DNA of 64,000 bases from Aldehydirespirator sp965205155 (GCA_965205155.1 OZ242033.1:2418001-2482000), one strand, 5' to 3'. Numbered from the stretch's first letter, positions 34,175 through 42,292 are shown. Notes: generated from the letters alone by a model not told the origin. Translations and numbers: made by a program.

Positions 34175-34981
34175 GTGTCTCTGAGCACAGAACCAGCAGA
34201 ACCACATTCAGCCACTGGCTCCGGCCGGAGCGTGGCCGCCATCGACCGGGCCGTGGGTGTGCTGTTCCTGTTCGCCCGCTCCTCGGGCACGCTGGGAGTG
34301 ACCGAGATCTCCCGGGAGCTGGGAGTGTCCAAGGCCGTCGTCCACCGGATACTGGCCTCCCTGTGCGAGCGCGGCCTCCTGGTTGCCGACCCGCAGAGCC
34401 GCCGGTACGCGCTCGGGCCGGCGGTGATGGAGCTGGCGGCCGCCTACCGGGATCAGCTCGATGTGAGAACCCTGGCCCTCGACGAGATGCGGCGGCTCAG
34501 CGCCGAGATGGACGAGACGGCCACCCTGTCGGTTCGCTACGGCAACCGCCGCGTCTACGTGGATCAGATCACCCCGCCCCGCGAGGTGAAGATGACCGTC
34601 CCCATCGGCGGGTCGTTCCCGCTGCACGCGGGAGCCTCGTCCAAGGCGTTCCTGGCCTGGCTCAACGCCGAGCAACTGGACCTCCATCTGGCTGACAACC
34701 CGCTGGACGCCCTCACCGACGCGACCATCGTGTCGGACCGTGAGTTGCGGGCCGAGCTGGTCCGCATCCGTGCCCAGGGCTTCGCGGTGTCGCTGGGGGA
34801 GCGGCAGCATGACGCCGGTTCGGTGGCCGCGCCCATCGTCGACCACAATCATGACCCGGTGGCGGTCATCAGCGTCTGCGGGCCGATCGACCGGTTCCGC
34901 AACAAGATCGCCCCCTCGGCCGCGGCCGTCGTGGAGGCCACCCGGGCCCTGTCGATCAAGCTCGGCGCGCGCTCTCAGTAG
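34175..34981 (+). CDS. IclR family transcriptional regulator
   Basis: A 268-residue regulator. Residues 18-85 form the winged helix (SVAAIDRAVGVLFLF, GVTEISRELGVSKAVVHRIL, RRYALGPAVMEL). Residues 95-265 are the IclR effector domain, with VDQITPPREVKMTVPIGGSF, PLHAGASSKAFLA, ERQHDAGSVAAPIVDH and AVISVCGP. IclR members in actinobacteria mostly control aromatic and carboxylate catabolism in response to the substrate. Start GTG 34175 has a good AGGAGGT site. It overlaps the next gene by one base, and three matching palindromic sites in the cluster are its probable targets. Confidence 0.93.
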   Translation: MSLSTEPAEPHSATGSGRSVAAIDRAVGVLFLFARSSGTLGVTEISRELGVSKAVVHRILASLCERGLLVADPQSRRYALGPAVMELAAAYRDQLDVRTLALDEMRRLSAEMDETATLSVRYGNRRVYVDQITPPREVKMTVPIGGSFPLHAGASSKAFLAWLNAEQLDLHLADNPLDALTDATIVSDRELRAELVRIRAQGFAVSLGERQHDAGSVAAPIVDHNHDPVAVISVCGPIDRFRNKIAPSAAAVVEATRALSIKLGARSQ

Positions 34982-36603
34982 TGCCTGAGTTCGGCCAGCC
35001 CCGCGACCGGGTGCGGGTGGCGGCGGTGCAGTTCGCCACCGGCACCGACGTTCACGAGAACCGGGCCACCTGCATCCGGATGCTCGACGCAGCCGCAGCT
35101 GAGGGCGCTGAACTGGCCGTGCTGCCGGAGTTCTGCAACCACATCTCGGTGTACACCGACGGCGCTCACTGCCGGGCGGTGGCGGTGCCACTCGATGGTG
35201 CCTGGATGGGCTCGCTGGCTGAACGGGTCGCCCGGAACGGGATGTACGCGGCCCTGGCCGTGACCGTGCCTCGCCCAGACGGCACGGTGACGCTCACCAG
35301 CGTGCTGCTCGGACCCGACGGCCGGATCACCGCAACCGCCGACAAGCAGATGCTCATGGGCAACGAGCGGGCCTATCTGAGCGCGGGGGAGAGACCCAGC
35401 GCGGTGACCGGCACCGCATTCGGGCCGGTCGGGCTCTACGCGTGCATGGACGGCGTGACCTTCGAGACGCCCCGCGCCCTGGCGGTGAGCGGCGCCCGGC
35501 TGCTGTGCAACAGCCTCAACTCCTTCGCCCGCGACGAGGCCAGCCTGCACGTTCCGGTGCGGGCCGCGGAGAACGGGGTCTGGGTGGCGGCGGCCAACAA
35601 GGTCGGCTCGCTCCTGCCGGCCGGGCGGGCGGCGGAGTTCGCCGAGGCGCTCGGCGTTCCCGCCGAGGCCCTCGAGGGCGCGGGAGAGAGCCAGATCGTC
35701 GACCCTGACGGCACGGTGGTGGTCAAGGCCCCACTGACGGGCGAGGCGGTGGTGGTGGCCGACGTCGACCTGTCACAGGGCCGGCCTCAACGGCTGGAGG
35801 GTCGCAGGCCTCGGGTATACGGCCCGCTGGCCGGGACCGGCACGGCCACTCCGGCCCCGGTGGAGGCTGTCGGCGTGACGGCTGCATGCGTGCCCGCGGC
35901 ACAGACGGACCCTGATCTCATAGGTCGAGCGATCGGCTCGGGGGCCTCGCTGGTGGTGCTGCCCGAGCTGACCCCGGCACCGGCCGGCATCCCCGCTGGG
36001 GTGCTGGTGGTCACCACCGCCGAGCGCGACGGACAGCACGTGGGCCAGGTGTGGACCGCCGGGGGGATGGTCCACGAGCAAGCCCAGATTCACCGCTGCG
36101 ACCGCCACTCGGACGTCACCCGCCTGGGGGAGGGGATCAGCCTCTACCGGACGCCGTTCGGCGACATGGCGGTGATCGTGGGCGACGACCACCGCCACCC
36201 GGAGACCATCCGGCTGGCCGCGGTGGCCGGCGCCAACCTGGTGGCGGTGTGCTGGCAGCCCGAGCACCACTGGGAGTGCGATCTGGGGTTGGTGGAGCGG
36301 GCCGCCGAGAACCGTGTCAGTCTGGCCGCCTGCGCGCCGCCCGGACCGCTGGCGGCCACCATGCTGCTCGACCCCCCGGCCGACTCGCTGTGGAACCCGC
36401 GCCGGTCGACCAGCTTCGACGGCACCATCAACGCGCCGGTGTGCGTACGGGCCGCCCCGGGTGACGGTCTGCTGGTGGGCGCCCTGCATCCCGGGCGGGC
36501 CGCCCGCCGGGAAGTGTCCAGGGACACCGACCTGGTCGGCGGCCGGTCCCGGGCCGCCGCCGCCGTGCTGGCCCAGCCGGCTGCCCAGAGGCCTCGCAGG
36601 TAG
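34981..36603 (+). CDS. double-domain carbon-nitrogen hydrolase (nitrilase family)
   Basis: A 540-residue protein with two tandem nitrilase-fold halves. The first (residues 10-275) keeps the Glu-Lys-Cys triad: LPEFCNH, TADKQMLMG and LYACMDGVTF. The second (about 295-520) starts again with LVVLPELTPA but has VIVGDDHRHPETI where the nucleophilic Cys belongs, so it appears inactive. Family members hydrolyse nitriles, amides or N-carbamoyl compounds. Usual members are about 270-330 residues; this fusion is unusual. It starts at GTG 34981 directly after IclR (TAGTG). Confidence 0.83.
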   Translation: MPEFGQPRDRVRVAAVQFATGTDVHENRATCIRMLDAAAAEGAELAVLPEFCNHISVYTDGAHCRAVAVPLDGAWMGSLAERVARNGMYAALAVTVPRPDGTVTLTSVLLGPDGRITATADKQMLMGNERAYLSAGERPSAVTGTAFGPVGLYACMDGVTFETPRALAVSGARLLCNSLNSFARDEASLHVPVRAAENGVWVAAANKVGSLLPAGRAAEFAEALGVPAEALEGAGESQIVDPDGTVVVKAPLTGEAVVVADVDLSQGRPQRLEGRRPRVYGPLAGTGTATPAPVEAVGVTAACVPAAQTDPDLIGRAIGSGASLVVLPELTPAPAGIPAGVLVVTTAERDGQHVGQVWTAGGMVHEQAQIHRCDRHSDVTRLGEGISLYRTPFGDMAVIVGDDHRHPETIRLAAVAGANLVAVCWQPEHHWECDLGLVERAAENRVSLAACAPPGPLAATMLLDPPADSLWNPRRSTSFDGTINAPVCVRAAPGDGLLVGALHPGRAARREVSRDTDLVGGRSRAAAAVLAQPAAQRPRR

Positions 36604-36729
36604 CCGCGCGAATCCGGTCCATACGGGCGAGGCCGTGGCCCGAGCGGCCCGTGAGCGCAGCGAACAGGAGCGGGAATGATCTTGCCCCGACGTGACGGGC
36701 TTGCACCTGCCCGCGAGTGTTCGCGGCGC

Positions 36730-37548
36730 CTAGCGGTCGGGGACCCGGGCCAGCACCGACCGGGCCTGACGTATCACGGCAGGGTCGATGAACTCGCCGT
36801 CGAGCACGGCCACTCCCCGTCCCTCGGCGGCGGCCGCCTCCAGCTCGGCCATCACCGCCTCGGCGTGGGCGACCTCCTCCGCCGTCGGGGTGAAGGCCTC
36901 ATTCACCGCGGCCACCTGCTTGGGGTGGATCACCGACCGCCCGCCGAAACCGAGGCGGCGCAGCGACTCGCTGGTGGCCGCCAGGCCCTCGGTGTCGTCG
37001 AGGTCGGTGAACACCGGCCCGCACGGCGCGATCAGCCCGACGCCAACCGACGCCACCACCACGCGCGTGCGGATCGGCCACATCTCCAGCCCGTCGGGCG
37101 ACGGCATCATGCCCAGGTCGGCGGCCAGGTCGGCCTCGCCCAGGGCCAGGCGCACCACCCCGGGAACCGAGGCGACCTCGTACACCTTGAACACGCCCTC
37201 GGCCGACTCGATGAGCGCCATGACCGGGCATCCGCCGAAGTCGGTCGCACAGGTGTCGGGGTCGGCCTTGGGCACGACCACCCCGGCCAGGCCGATGCCG
37301 TCGGCCACCAGCGACCGGATCATGGCGGCGTCGATGTCGAGGAGGTCGGGGCGGTTGTTGACCCGCACCCACACCGGCGCGCCTGAGTTGGCTCGCAACC
37401 AGCTCGCCACCGCCTCCCGGGCGGCCGGCTTGGCCGCCTCGGCCACCGCGTCCTCTAGGTCGCAGATGACCTCATCGGCCCCCGAGGCCAGGGCCTTGTC
37501 GAAGCGCTCCGGGGTGTCGCCGGGAACGTACAGGGAGGTGCGGGTCAT
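36730..37548 (-). CDS. HpcH/HpaI aldolase, citrate-lyase beta-subunit-like (CitE-like)
   Basis: A 272-residue TIM-barrel lyase. TSLYVPGDTPERFDKAL is the N-terminus, DEVICDLEDAVAE the early acidic motif, PVWVRVNNRPD the Arg motif, VMALIESAEGVF the catalytic Glu, and LALGEADLAADLGM the metal Asp. GGRSVIHPKQVAAVNEAF closes the barrel. Stand-alone CitE-like proteins cleave beta-hydroxyacyl-CoAs such as malyl-, citramalyl- or methylmalyl-CoA. It faces the RCCR-like gene across operator copy 2, so it likely belongs to the same regulon. Gap 36604-36729 to the convergent nitrilase gene shows nothing. Confidence 0.88.
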   Translation of the reverse strand: MTRTSLYVPGDTPERFDKALASGADEVICDLEDAVAEAAKPAAREAVASWLRANSGAPVWVRVNNRPDLLDIDAAMIRSLVADGIGLAGVVVPKADPDTCATDFGGCPVMALIESAEGVFKVYEVASVPGVVRLALGEADLAADLGMMPSPDGLEMWPIRTRVVVASVGVGLIAPCGPVFTDLDDTEGLAATSESLRRLGFGGRSVIHPKQVAAVNEAFTPTAEEVAHAEAVMAELEAAAAEGRGVAVLDGEFIDPAVIRQARSVLARVPDR

Positions 37549-37622
37549 GGCGGTATCGGCTCCTAGCGGCCTGCTTCAGGAGGTTGACGCTGGTGGGCGC
37601 TCGCCCATACTGTCAGTAGAAC

Positions 37623-37647
37623 GAAACGCTGTTCCTGTCGACGGAAC
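37623..37647. promoter_or_regulatory. IclR operator candidate, copy 2
   Basis: GAAAC-GCT-GTTCC-TGTCGAC-GGAAC, followed by ACTAG. Matches copy 1 in order, spacing and flanks (ACYAG). It lies 29 bp upstream of the RCCR-like gene's ATG and 75 bp from the divergent CitE-like gene. Confidence 0.7.
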
Positions 37648-37675
37648 ACTAGCCGCCCAGATGGCCGGAGGATCC

Positions 37676-38488
37676 ATGCGCGAGACGTTGAAGGGCGTCC
37701 AGGACATTTTCGATGATGCAGGTCCGACCGACGCCACTGCCACGTTCGACCGGCTCTGGTCGATCACCGGCGAGATCATGGCCAAGCTCCAGTCCCGATT
37801 CGAGCTGGCCCGCGACCCCAGCACCGACGATCTGGAGTCGTACCGGGGCGAGGCCGAGTATCCCGGGGGTCGGCTGGCGGCCTACGCCGGACCGGAGATC
37901 GACTGGCTCGTCCACTCGTGGATCGGCAACCCGCCGCTGGGGTTCACCAACATGCACGTCACCGCCTGGCTCGGCCCCCACATCGACGTGCCCCACCTCG
38001 GGATCGCCTGGGGCACCCTGCCCGACCTCTGGTTCTACATCGACTTCAACCCCCGTTCGGACCTCATGCTCGACACAGAAGCGCTCGACAAGTACTGGGA
38101 GCCGCTCAACGAGGAGTTCCTGGAACTGCGAGCCGACCCGGGGCTGTCGACGTTCACCTCCCGGGAGCTCTACATCCGCCAGGCCCTCAGCCACACCGCG
38201 GTGTGCTTCACCACCCCCGGGATCACCCACGACGAGGCCCGGCTCGAGCAGGTGCGCGGGCTGGCCCACCGCCGGGTGGACCAGTGGCTGCACTGGGTGG
38301 ACGAGGCCGAGCCCGTGCGGTATGAGCGCCGCGAGCGTCTGGCCGCCGACGACCTCGCCCGGCGGCGCACCATCGCCGAGCGCGACCCGGCCAACGTGAT
38401 GGGGGTGCGGTTCTTCGGCCCCGAGATGTGCGACCGCCTGGTGCGGGCCCTGTGGGGCGGCGACCGGGTGCTGCCCCGACCGAGCTGA
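37676..38488 (+). CDS. red-chlorophyll-catabolite-reductase-like protein (FDBR superfamily)
   Basis: A 270-residue protein. Compared from memory with plant RCC reductase (ACD2), it matches in several blocks in the right order. LWFYIDFNPRSDLMLDTEAL parallels LVLILDLPHRKDLVLHPDYL; FTSRELYIRQALSHTAVCF parallels YVSPSLFVRSAFSPTASML; and the end ERRERL...RRRTIAERD...FFGPEMCDRLVRAL parallels the plant C-terminus. RCCR reduces the linear tetrapyrrole made by PAO, using ferredoxin. Start ATG 37676 has GGAGG 5 bases before it. First gene of an operon with the Rieske oxygenase, beneath operator copy 2. Family assignment is strong, substrate inferred. Confidence 0.72.
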   Translation: MRETLKGVQDIFDDAGPTDATATFDRLWSITGEIMAKLQSRFELARDPSTDDLESYRGEAEYPGGRLAAYAGPEIDWLVHSWIGNPPLGFTNMHVTAWLGPHIDVPHLGIAWGTLPDLWFYIDFNPRSDLMLDTEALDKYWEPLNEEFLELRADPGLSTFTSRELYIRQALSHTAVCFTTPGITHDEARLEQVRGLAHRRVDQWLHWVDEAEPVRYERRERLAADDLARRRTIAERDPANVMGVRFFGPEMCDRLVRALWGGDRVLPRPS

Positions 38489-38509
38489 GAGCACACAGGG
38501 AGGCTCCCC

Positions 38510-39661
38510 ATGCTCATCAAGAACCACTGGTACGCCGTCGAGTTCGGCCGGCAGGTCGGCGACCGGCCCCTTCAGGTGAAGGTCCACGGCCACGACCTGG
38601 TGCTGTGGCGCAGCCCCAACGGCACCGTCAACGCCCAGTCCGACCTGTGCGTGCACCGGGGCGGGTCGCTGGCGGGCGGCGAGGTGGTCGGCGACTGCGT
38701 GCGGTGCCCGTACCACGGCTGGCGCTACGACAGCGACGGGGCGTGCGTGGAGATCCCGGCCAACCGGGATGACCTGCCCATCCCGCGCAAGGCCCGCATC
38801 GACACCTACCCCTGCGTGGAGCGCTACGGCTTCGTGTGGGTGTTCCTGGGCGACCTGGCCGCCGAGCAGCGGCCGCCGCTGCCGGAGCTGTACGGCATGG
38901 AGCTGCACACCGAGGCCCGGGCCGAGGGGTTCCGGGCCGTGCAGGGCGAGTTCACCTGGAACGCCAACTACGACCGGGTGCTGGAGAACGCCATCGACAT
39001 CGCCCACACCCCGTTCGTGCACGCCGGGTCGTTCGGCAACCGCGACGAGCCGGAGATCCAGGACTTCGACCTCGAGGAGGTACACCACAACGGCCACTTG
39101 GCGTCGGTGAGCGCCACCGTCGACCTCAAGCCGCCCCTTCCGTCGGGGATATGGCGGCTCATCGCCAGGAAGGAGCGCCCGCCGGTGCGCACCTCCACCG
39201 GCTTCTATCCGCCCAACGTGTCCCTGCTGATCGTGCGCCTGCCGATGGGGGACATGCGCCTGTTCACCGCCGCGGTGCCCCTCGACGAGCACGTCACCGT
39301 GTCGAAGTTCTGCATGATGCGCTCGTTCTTCACCGGGGGCTGGGCCGACAAGGACTCCCACAAGCGCACCCTCAAGATCTTCCGGGAGGACCAGCCGACC
39401 GTGGAGGGTCAGCGGCCGGAGCTGCTGCCCTTCGACCTGTCGGCCGAGCTGCACGTCAAGTCCGACTCCATCCAGCTGGCCTACCGGCGCTGGCGCCAGG
39501 AGCAGCTGGACAAGGGCCTGGGGCTGGCCGCCCCCACCGACGAGGAGTCCAGGCGGGCCGCGGCGGTGATCCCGTCGCCGGCCCGGGCCGCCGAGCCCGA
39601 GATGGCCAGCGCCTGGGTGTTCCCCACGGTCGGATCGGCCGCCGCCGGAGCGGACTCATGA
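38510..39661 (+). CDS. Rieske non-heme iron oxygenase, PAO/VanA type
   Basis: A 383-residue terminal oxygenase. The Rieske [2Fe-2S] ligands are CVHRG (about residue 44) and CPYHGW (about 64). The mononuclear-iron motif ENAIDIAHTPFVHAGSFG (about 154-171) has Asp-x2-His-x4-His as in pheophorbide a oxygenase (DPAHVPYAHYGL) and vanillate demethylase. PAO opens the macrocycle of pheophorbide a. The plant-specific C-terminal CxxC and membrane anchor are absent, so this is a soluble bacterial form, and another aromatic substrate cannot be excluded. It lies 21 bp after the RCCR-like gene; pairing of these two enzyme types is the main functional hint. Confidence 0.78.
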   Translation: MLIKNHWYAVEFGRQVGDRPLQVKVHGHDLVLWRSPNGTVNAQSDLCVHRGGSLAGGEVVGDCVRCPYHGWRYDSDGACVEIPANRDDLPIPRKARIDTYPCVERYGFVWVFLGDLAAEQRPPLPELYGMELHTEARAEGFRAVQGEFTWNANYDRVLENAIDIAHTPFVHAGSFGNRDEPEIQDFDLEEVHHNGHLASVSATVDLKPPLPSGIWRLIARKERPPVRTSTGFYPPNVSLLIVRLPMGDMRLFTAAVPLDEHVTVSKFCMMRSFFTGGWADKDSHKRTLKIFREDQPTVEGQRPELLPFDLSAELHVKSDSIQLAYRRWRQEQLDKGLGLAAPTDEESRRAAAVIPSPARAAEPEMASAWVFPTVGSAAAGADS

Positions 39662-39711
39662 ACTCCGGGCAGGTCTGTGGGCCGCCGGTTGCGACCGGAG
39701 CGGACGCATGA
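39658..39711 (+). CDS. 17-codon mini-ORF linking Rieske and reductase genes by ATGA overlaps
   Basis: MNSGQVCGPPVATGADA. Its ATG overlaps the Rieske TGA (39658-39661) and its TGA overlaps the next gene's ATG (39708-39711). GCCGGAGCGGACTCATGA and ACCGGAGCGGACGCATGA at the two ends are copies 50 bp apart, so the mini-ORF is a product of junction duplication. It could carry terminating ribosomes onward. Confidence 0.4.
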   Translation: MNSGQVCGPPVATGADA

Positions 39712-40427
39712 GCCTCTCGGCCGAGTTGTGCCTGGGAACGGTGGAGACCATCGCGGCCCGCCTTCAGTTGGAGGAAGCCGAGCACACCGAGTTGGCCTCG
39801 GCCATGGACGGGTCGCCGGTGGGCGTGCACCGGGTGCTGGCCCGCGACGGGGTGGCCGCCCTGGTGTACGTGTCCATGACCGTCGAAGCCTTCGGACTCG
39901 ACAGCCACATGTGCTTCGCGTTCACCCCGCCCGACAGCGCGGTGCCCCACTTCACGGTGGACTCGGTGCTGGCCGGACCCCACTACGCCTTCCACCTCGA
40001 CCTCCTGCCCCGGGTCGACCCCGGAGCCGGCCTGGCCTACATCGACCACTGCTTCGTGCCGCTCACCGACGCCCACAGCCGGGCCGCCGAGATAGACGGG
40101 CTGACCCCCGCCCACCTGTCGCGGCGCCAGTGGCAGCTCATGTCGGCGTGGATGCTGGCCCACCGGGCCGACGAGGGCGGCTTCAGGGCGGTGTTCGGCA
40201 CGGTCGCGGCCTACCGCGACCACTGGCTCGACCTGGTGGTCGACGGCGTGCCCGACAGCGTGCTCGACGGCGCCACCGCCGAGCAGTTCGCCGAGCGGGA
40301 CGCCCGCCACCGGGCCGCCCTGTTCAACCCCGACGTCGACCCGGTGTGGGCCCAGGTGGACCGCCTGCTCGGCCCCGACGTGAGCGCCCGCATCCGCGAC
40401 AGCCTCAAGACCGCGGCCCGCACCTAG
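39708..40427 (+). CDS. second bilin-reductase-like protein (FDBR/RCCR fold, putative)
   Basis: A 239-residue protein with no strong known match. Two blocks resemble the RCCR/ferredoxin-dependent bilin reductase pattern: SAVPHFTVD...YAFHLDLLPRVDPGAGLAYID in the middle (compare YIDFNPRSD in the upstream gene) and AERDARHRAALFNPD...LLGPDVSARIRDSL at the end (compare FFGPEMCDRLVRAL). I infer a diverged paralogue, possibly reducing a different double bond of the same linear tetrapyrrole. It follows the Rieske gene through ATGA-coupled mini-ORF. Confidence 0.5.
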   Translation: MSLSAELCLGTVETIAARLQLEEAEHTELASAMDGSPVGVHRVLARDGVAALVYVSMTVEAFGLDSHMCFAFTPPDSAVPHFTVDSVLAGPHYAFHLDLLPRVDPGAGLAYIDHCFVPLTDAHSRAAEIDGLTPAHLSRRQWQLMSAWMLAHRADEGGFRAVFGTVAAYRDHWLDLVVDGVPDSVLDGATAEQFAERDARHRAALFNPDVDPVWAQVDRLLGPDVSARIRDSLKTAART

Positions 40428-40441
40428 AACGGAGTCCCACC

Positions 40442-40581
40442 ATGACCAAGACCGAAGCCTCCGAGTGGCGGCAGACATGACCGAGTCCGAAGCCTCCGAG
40501 TGGCGGCAGACATGACCGAGTCCCAAGCCTCCGAGTGGCAGCAGACATGACCGAGTCCGAAGCCTCCGAGTGGCAGCAGCG
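40442..40581 (+). repeat. four tandem 35-bp units with chained ATGA overlaps
   Basis: ATG codons at 40442, 40477, 40512 and 40547 head four near-identical units of 35 bp. Because 35 is not a multiple of three, each of the first three units reads a 12-codon peptide (MTKTEASEWRQT, MTESEASEWRQT, MTESQASEWQQT) that stops at a TGA overlapping the ATG of the next unit; the fourth opens the full gene. Only the first ATG has a Shine-Dalgarno-like GGAG upstream (40433-40436). Confidence 0.9.
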
Positions 40582-41488
40582 CATCACCGGGGAGTGGTAC
40601 GGCCTGCCGTCGGTGTTCGACGCCGACGGCAGCCACACCGGGTTCAACAAGGTCAGCCGGGCCAGCGTGTTCGCCGACGGCAAGGTCACCTACTGGATGC
40701 AGTGCAACTTCATGAACACCGGCCCGCTGCGCAACCGCTTCGAGATCAAGGACTTCGAGTTCGGGGTGGACGACCAGGGCGACAACCGGATCTACCAGGG
40801 ACCCGACTTCTACGGCGCCGGCCACCCCTACGGCTCGCTGGTGGACTCGCACTACTACGCGCCGGGCTGGCGGGCCGACCTCAACACGATGAACCAGATC
40901 CTGGCCGACGGGGTGACCCAGGTGTACTCGTCGCTGCTGTACGAGGGTCCCACCATCTTCTCGGTGTTCAACGGGGTGTACCTGAACGCCCACGACTACG
41001 ACACCAACCCCGAGACCAAGGCCCGCATCGACGCCCACCTGGAGACCGAGCAGCAGATGGCCGCCTGGCCCCACACCCTGCCCGACCGCACCGGCGGCGA
41101 GTGGGCCGGGGACTGCGAGGTGTTCGGGGCCGACCAGCAGCGCCGGGGCAGCGTGAGTGTGCGCATCCGCCACGACCCGATCGACCTGGTGCGGGCCACC
41201 CAGCGGTGGGAGATGTCCGGGGAGGTCGACCGGTCGTCCACCTACGTGCGCACCCGGTCCAACGGCAACCGCCACACCTACGACGGCCCCGACCTGTGGG
41301 GCAACGCCCTGGCCTACGGCCGGGCCCTGTACACCACCCAGCACCACGCCAGCGAGGCCTTCAAGGTCAAGGGCCGCGAGTTCATCATCGACCGCGACTA
41401 CACGATGGCAGCAGTCTGGAAGCTGTACACCGGCGACCGGATGACCGACGTCGTCTTCGGTGCCCTCACCTGGTCGCCGGACGGCTAG
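40547..41488 (+). CDS. lipocalin-like two-domain protein
   Basis: A 313-residue soluble protein with two beta-rich repeats. Each begins with a lipocalin-style Gly-x-Trp: ITGEWYGLPSVFDADG (about residue 14) and TGGEWAGDCEVFGADQQRRG (about 182). The second half closely resembles the first half of the 308-residue protein at 42289-43215 (GEWVGAAEVYGADGR). No signal peptide. A calycin fold that binds a tetrapyrrole or other hydrophobic ligand is my inference. The start is the ATG at 40547, reached through the chain of coupled mini-ORFs; an in-frame ATG at 40535 also exists. Confidence 0.6.
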   Translation: MTESEASEWQQRITGEWYGLPSVFDADGSHTGFNKVSRASVFADGKVTYWMQCNFMNTGPLRNRFEIKDFEFGVDDQGDNRIYQGPDFYGAGHPYGSLVDSHYYAPGWRADLNTMNQILADGVTQVYSSLLYEGPTIFSVFNGVYLNAHDYDTNPETKARIDAHLETEQQMAAWPHTLPDRTGGEWAGDCEVFGADQQRRGSVSVRIRHDPIDLVRATQRWEMSGEVDRSSTYVRTRSNGNRHTYDGPDLWGNALAYGRALYTTQHHASEAFKVKGREFIIDRDYTMAAVWKLYTGDRMTDVVFGALTWSPDG

Positions 41489-41494
41489 AGAGCG

Positions 41495-42292
41495 TCAGCC
41501 CACGGTCACGGTCACGGCGCGGCCGTGTTCGTCGGTGTCCTGCACGAGCTCGAATCCGGAGGCGCCGACCGGGTCGCGCATCGCCCACAGCCGGCGGCTG
41601 CGCAACGGCGACGGCTGGGCGGCCGCCACCAGCATCGGCCCGACCGTCCGGCGCAGCGGCCAGCTGCCCTCCACCTCGGGAACCGGCGCCGACAGGTCGA
41701 GGCTGGGCTCGATCCCGGCGGACTCGGGAACGGCCACCCCCACGACATCGGCCACCGACCGGCCCGCGAGCGAGAAGAACCCGCCGGTGAGCTGGCGGCC
41801 GGGGCCTGCCAGGACGCTGTAGGACTCGAACTCGTAGCCGAACCGGGGCCAGGCGCCCCGACCGGTCATGGTCCCGGGGATCCACTCGGTGCCGGTGCCG
41901 ATCACGTCGGGACCGAGGTAACGGCGCTGGGCGCCGTCCACCTCGATGTCGAAGGCCCATTCGCCGGCGAAGGCCGCCATGGCGTGCCCGTCCAGCTCCG
42001 GCGAGGGCTCGCAGTGCTGGACCACCCGCAGGCGGCCTCCGGGCGCCGGCTCGACGCGGCGGCGTTGGGTCACCGAGCCCCGGAAGGCGCCGTCGGGATC
42101 GAAGACGTACTCCGTGACCAGCCAGCCGCCCCCGAACGGGTCGGCTCGGGACGGGTCGCCCCCTAACGGGTCGGCTCGGGACGGGTCGCCCCCGAACGGG
42201 TCGCTGCCGTACGGGTCGCCCTCGAACGGGTCGCCCTCGAACGGGTCGGCTCGGGACGGGTCGCGGCTGGATGAGCCTGGCGAGCCGTTCAT
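41495..42292 (-). CDS. lipocalin-like protein with DPxxx-repeat N-terminus
   Basis: A 265-residue protein, last gene of a four-gene operon on this strand. Residues 11-55 are nine 5-residue units of the type DPSRA or DPFGG. Then comes a beta-rich domain with TEYVFDPDGAFRGSVTQRR and FAGEWAFDIEVDGAQRRYLG, similar in style to the neighbouring lipocalin-like proteins. No catalytic motif or signal peptide recognised. ATG 42290-42292 overlaps the upstream gene's TGA. The true N-terminus might lie after the repeat. Function unknown. Confidence 0.55.
   Translation of the reverse strand: MNGSPGSSSRDPSRADPFEGDPFEGDPYGSDPFGGDPSRADPLGGDPSRADPFGGGWLVTEYVFDPDGAFRGSVTQRRRVEPAPGGRLRVVQHCEPSPELDGHAMAAFAGEWAFDIEVDGAQRRYLGPDVIGTGTEWIPGTMTGRGAWPRFGYEFESYSVLAGPGRQLTGGFFSLAGRSVADVVGVAVPESAGIEPSLDLSAPVPEVEGSWPLRRTVGPMLVAAAQPSPLRSRRLWAMRDPVGASGFELVQDTDEHGRAVTVTVG
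42128..42262 (-). repeat. 15-bp tandem repeat encoding DPxxx pentapeptides
   Basis: Nine in-frame units within the start of the gene at 41495-42292. On the plus strand they appear as repeats of ACGGGTCG separated by GGCTCGGG or CCCTCGA variants. All units keep the reading frame. Confidence 0.85.
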
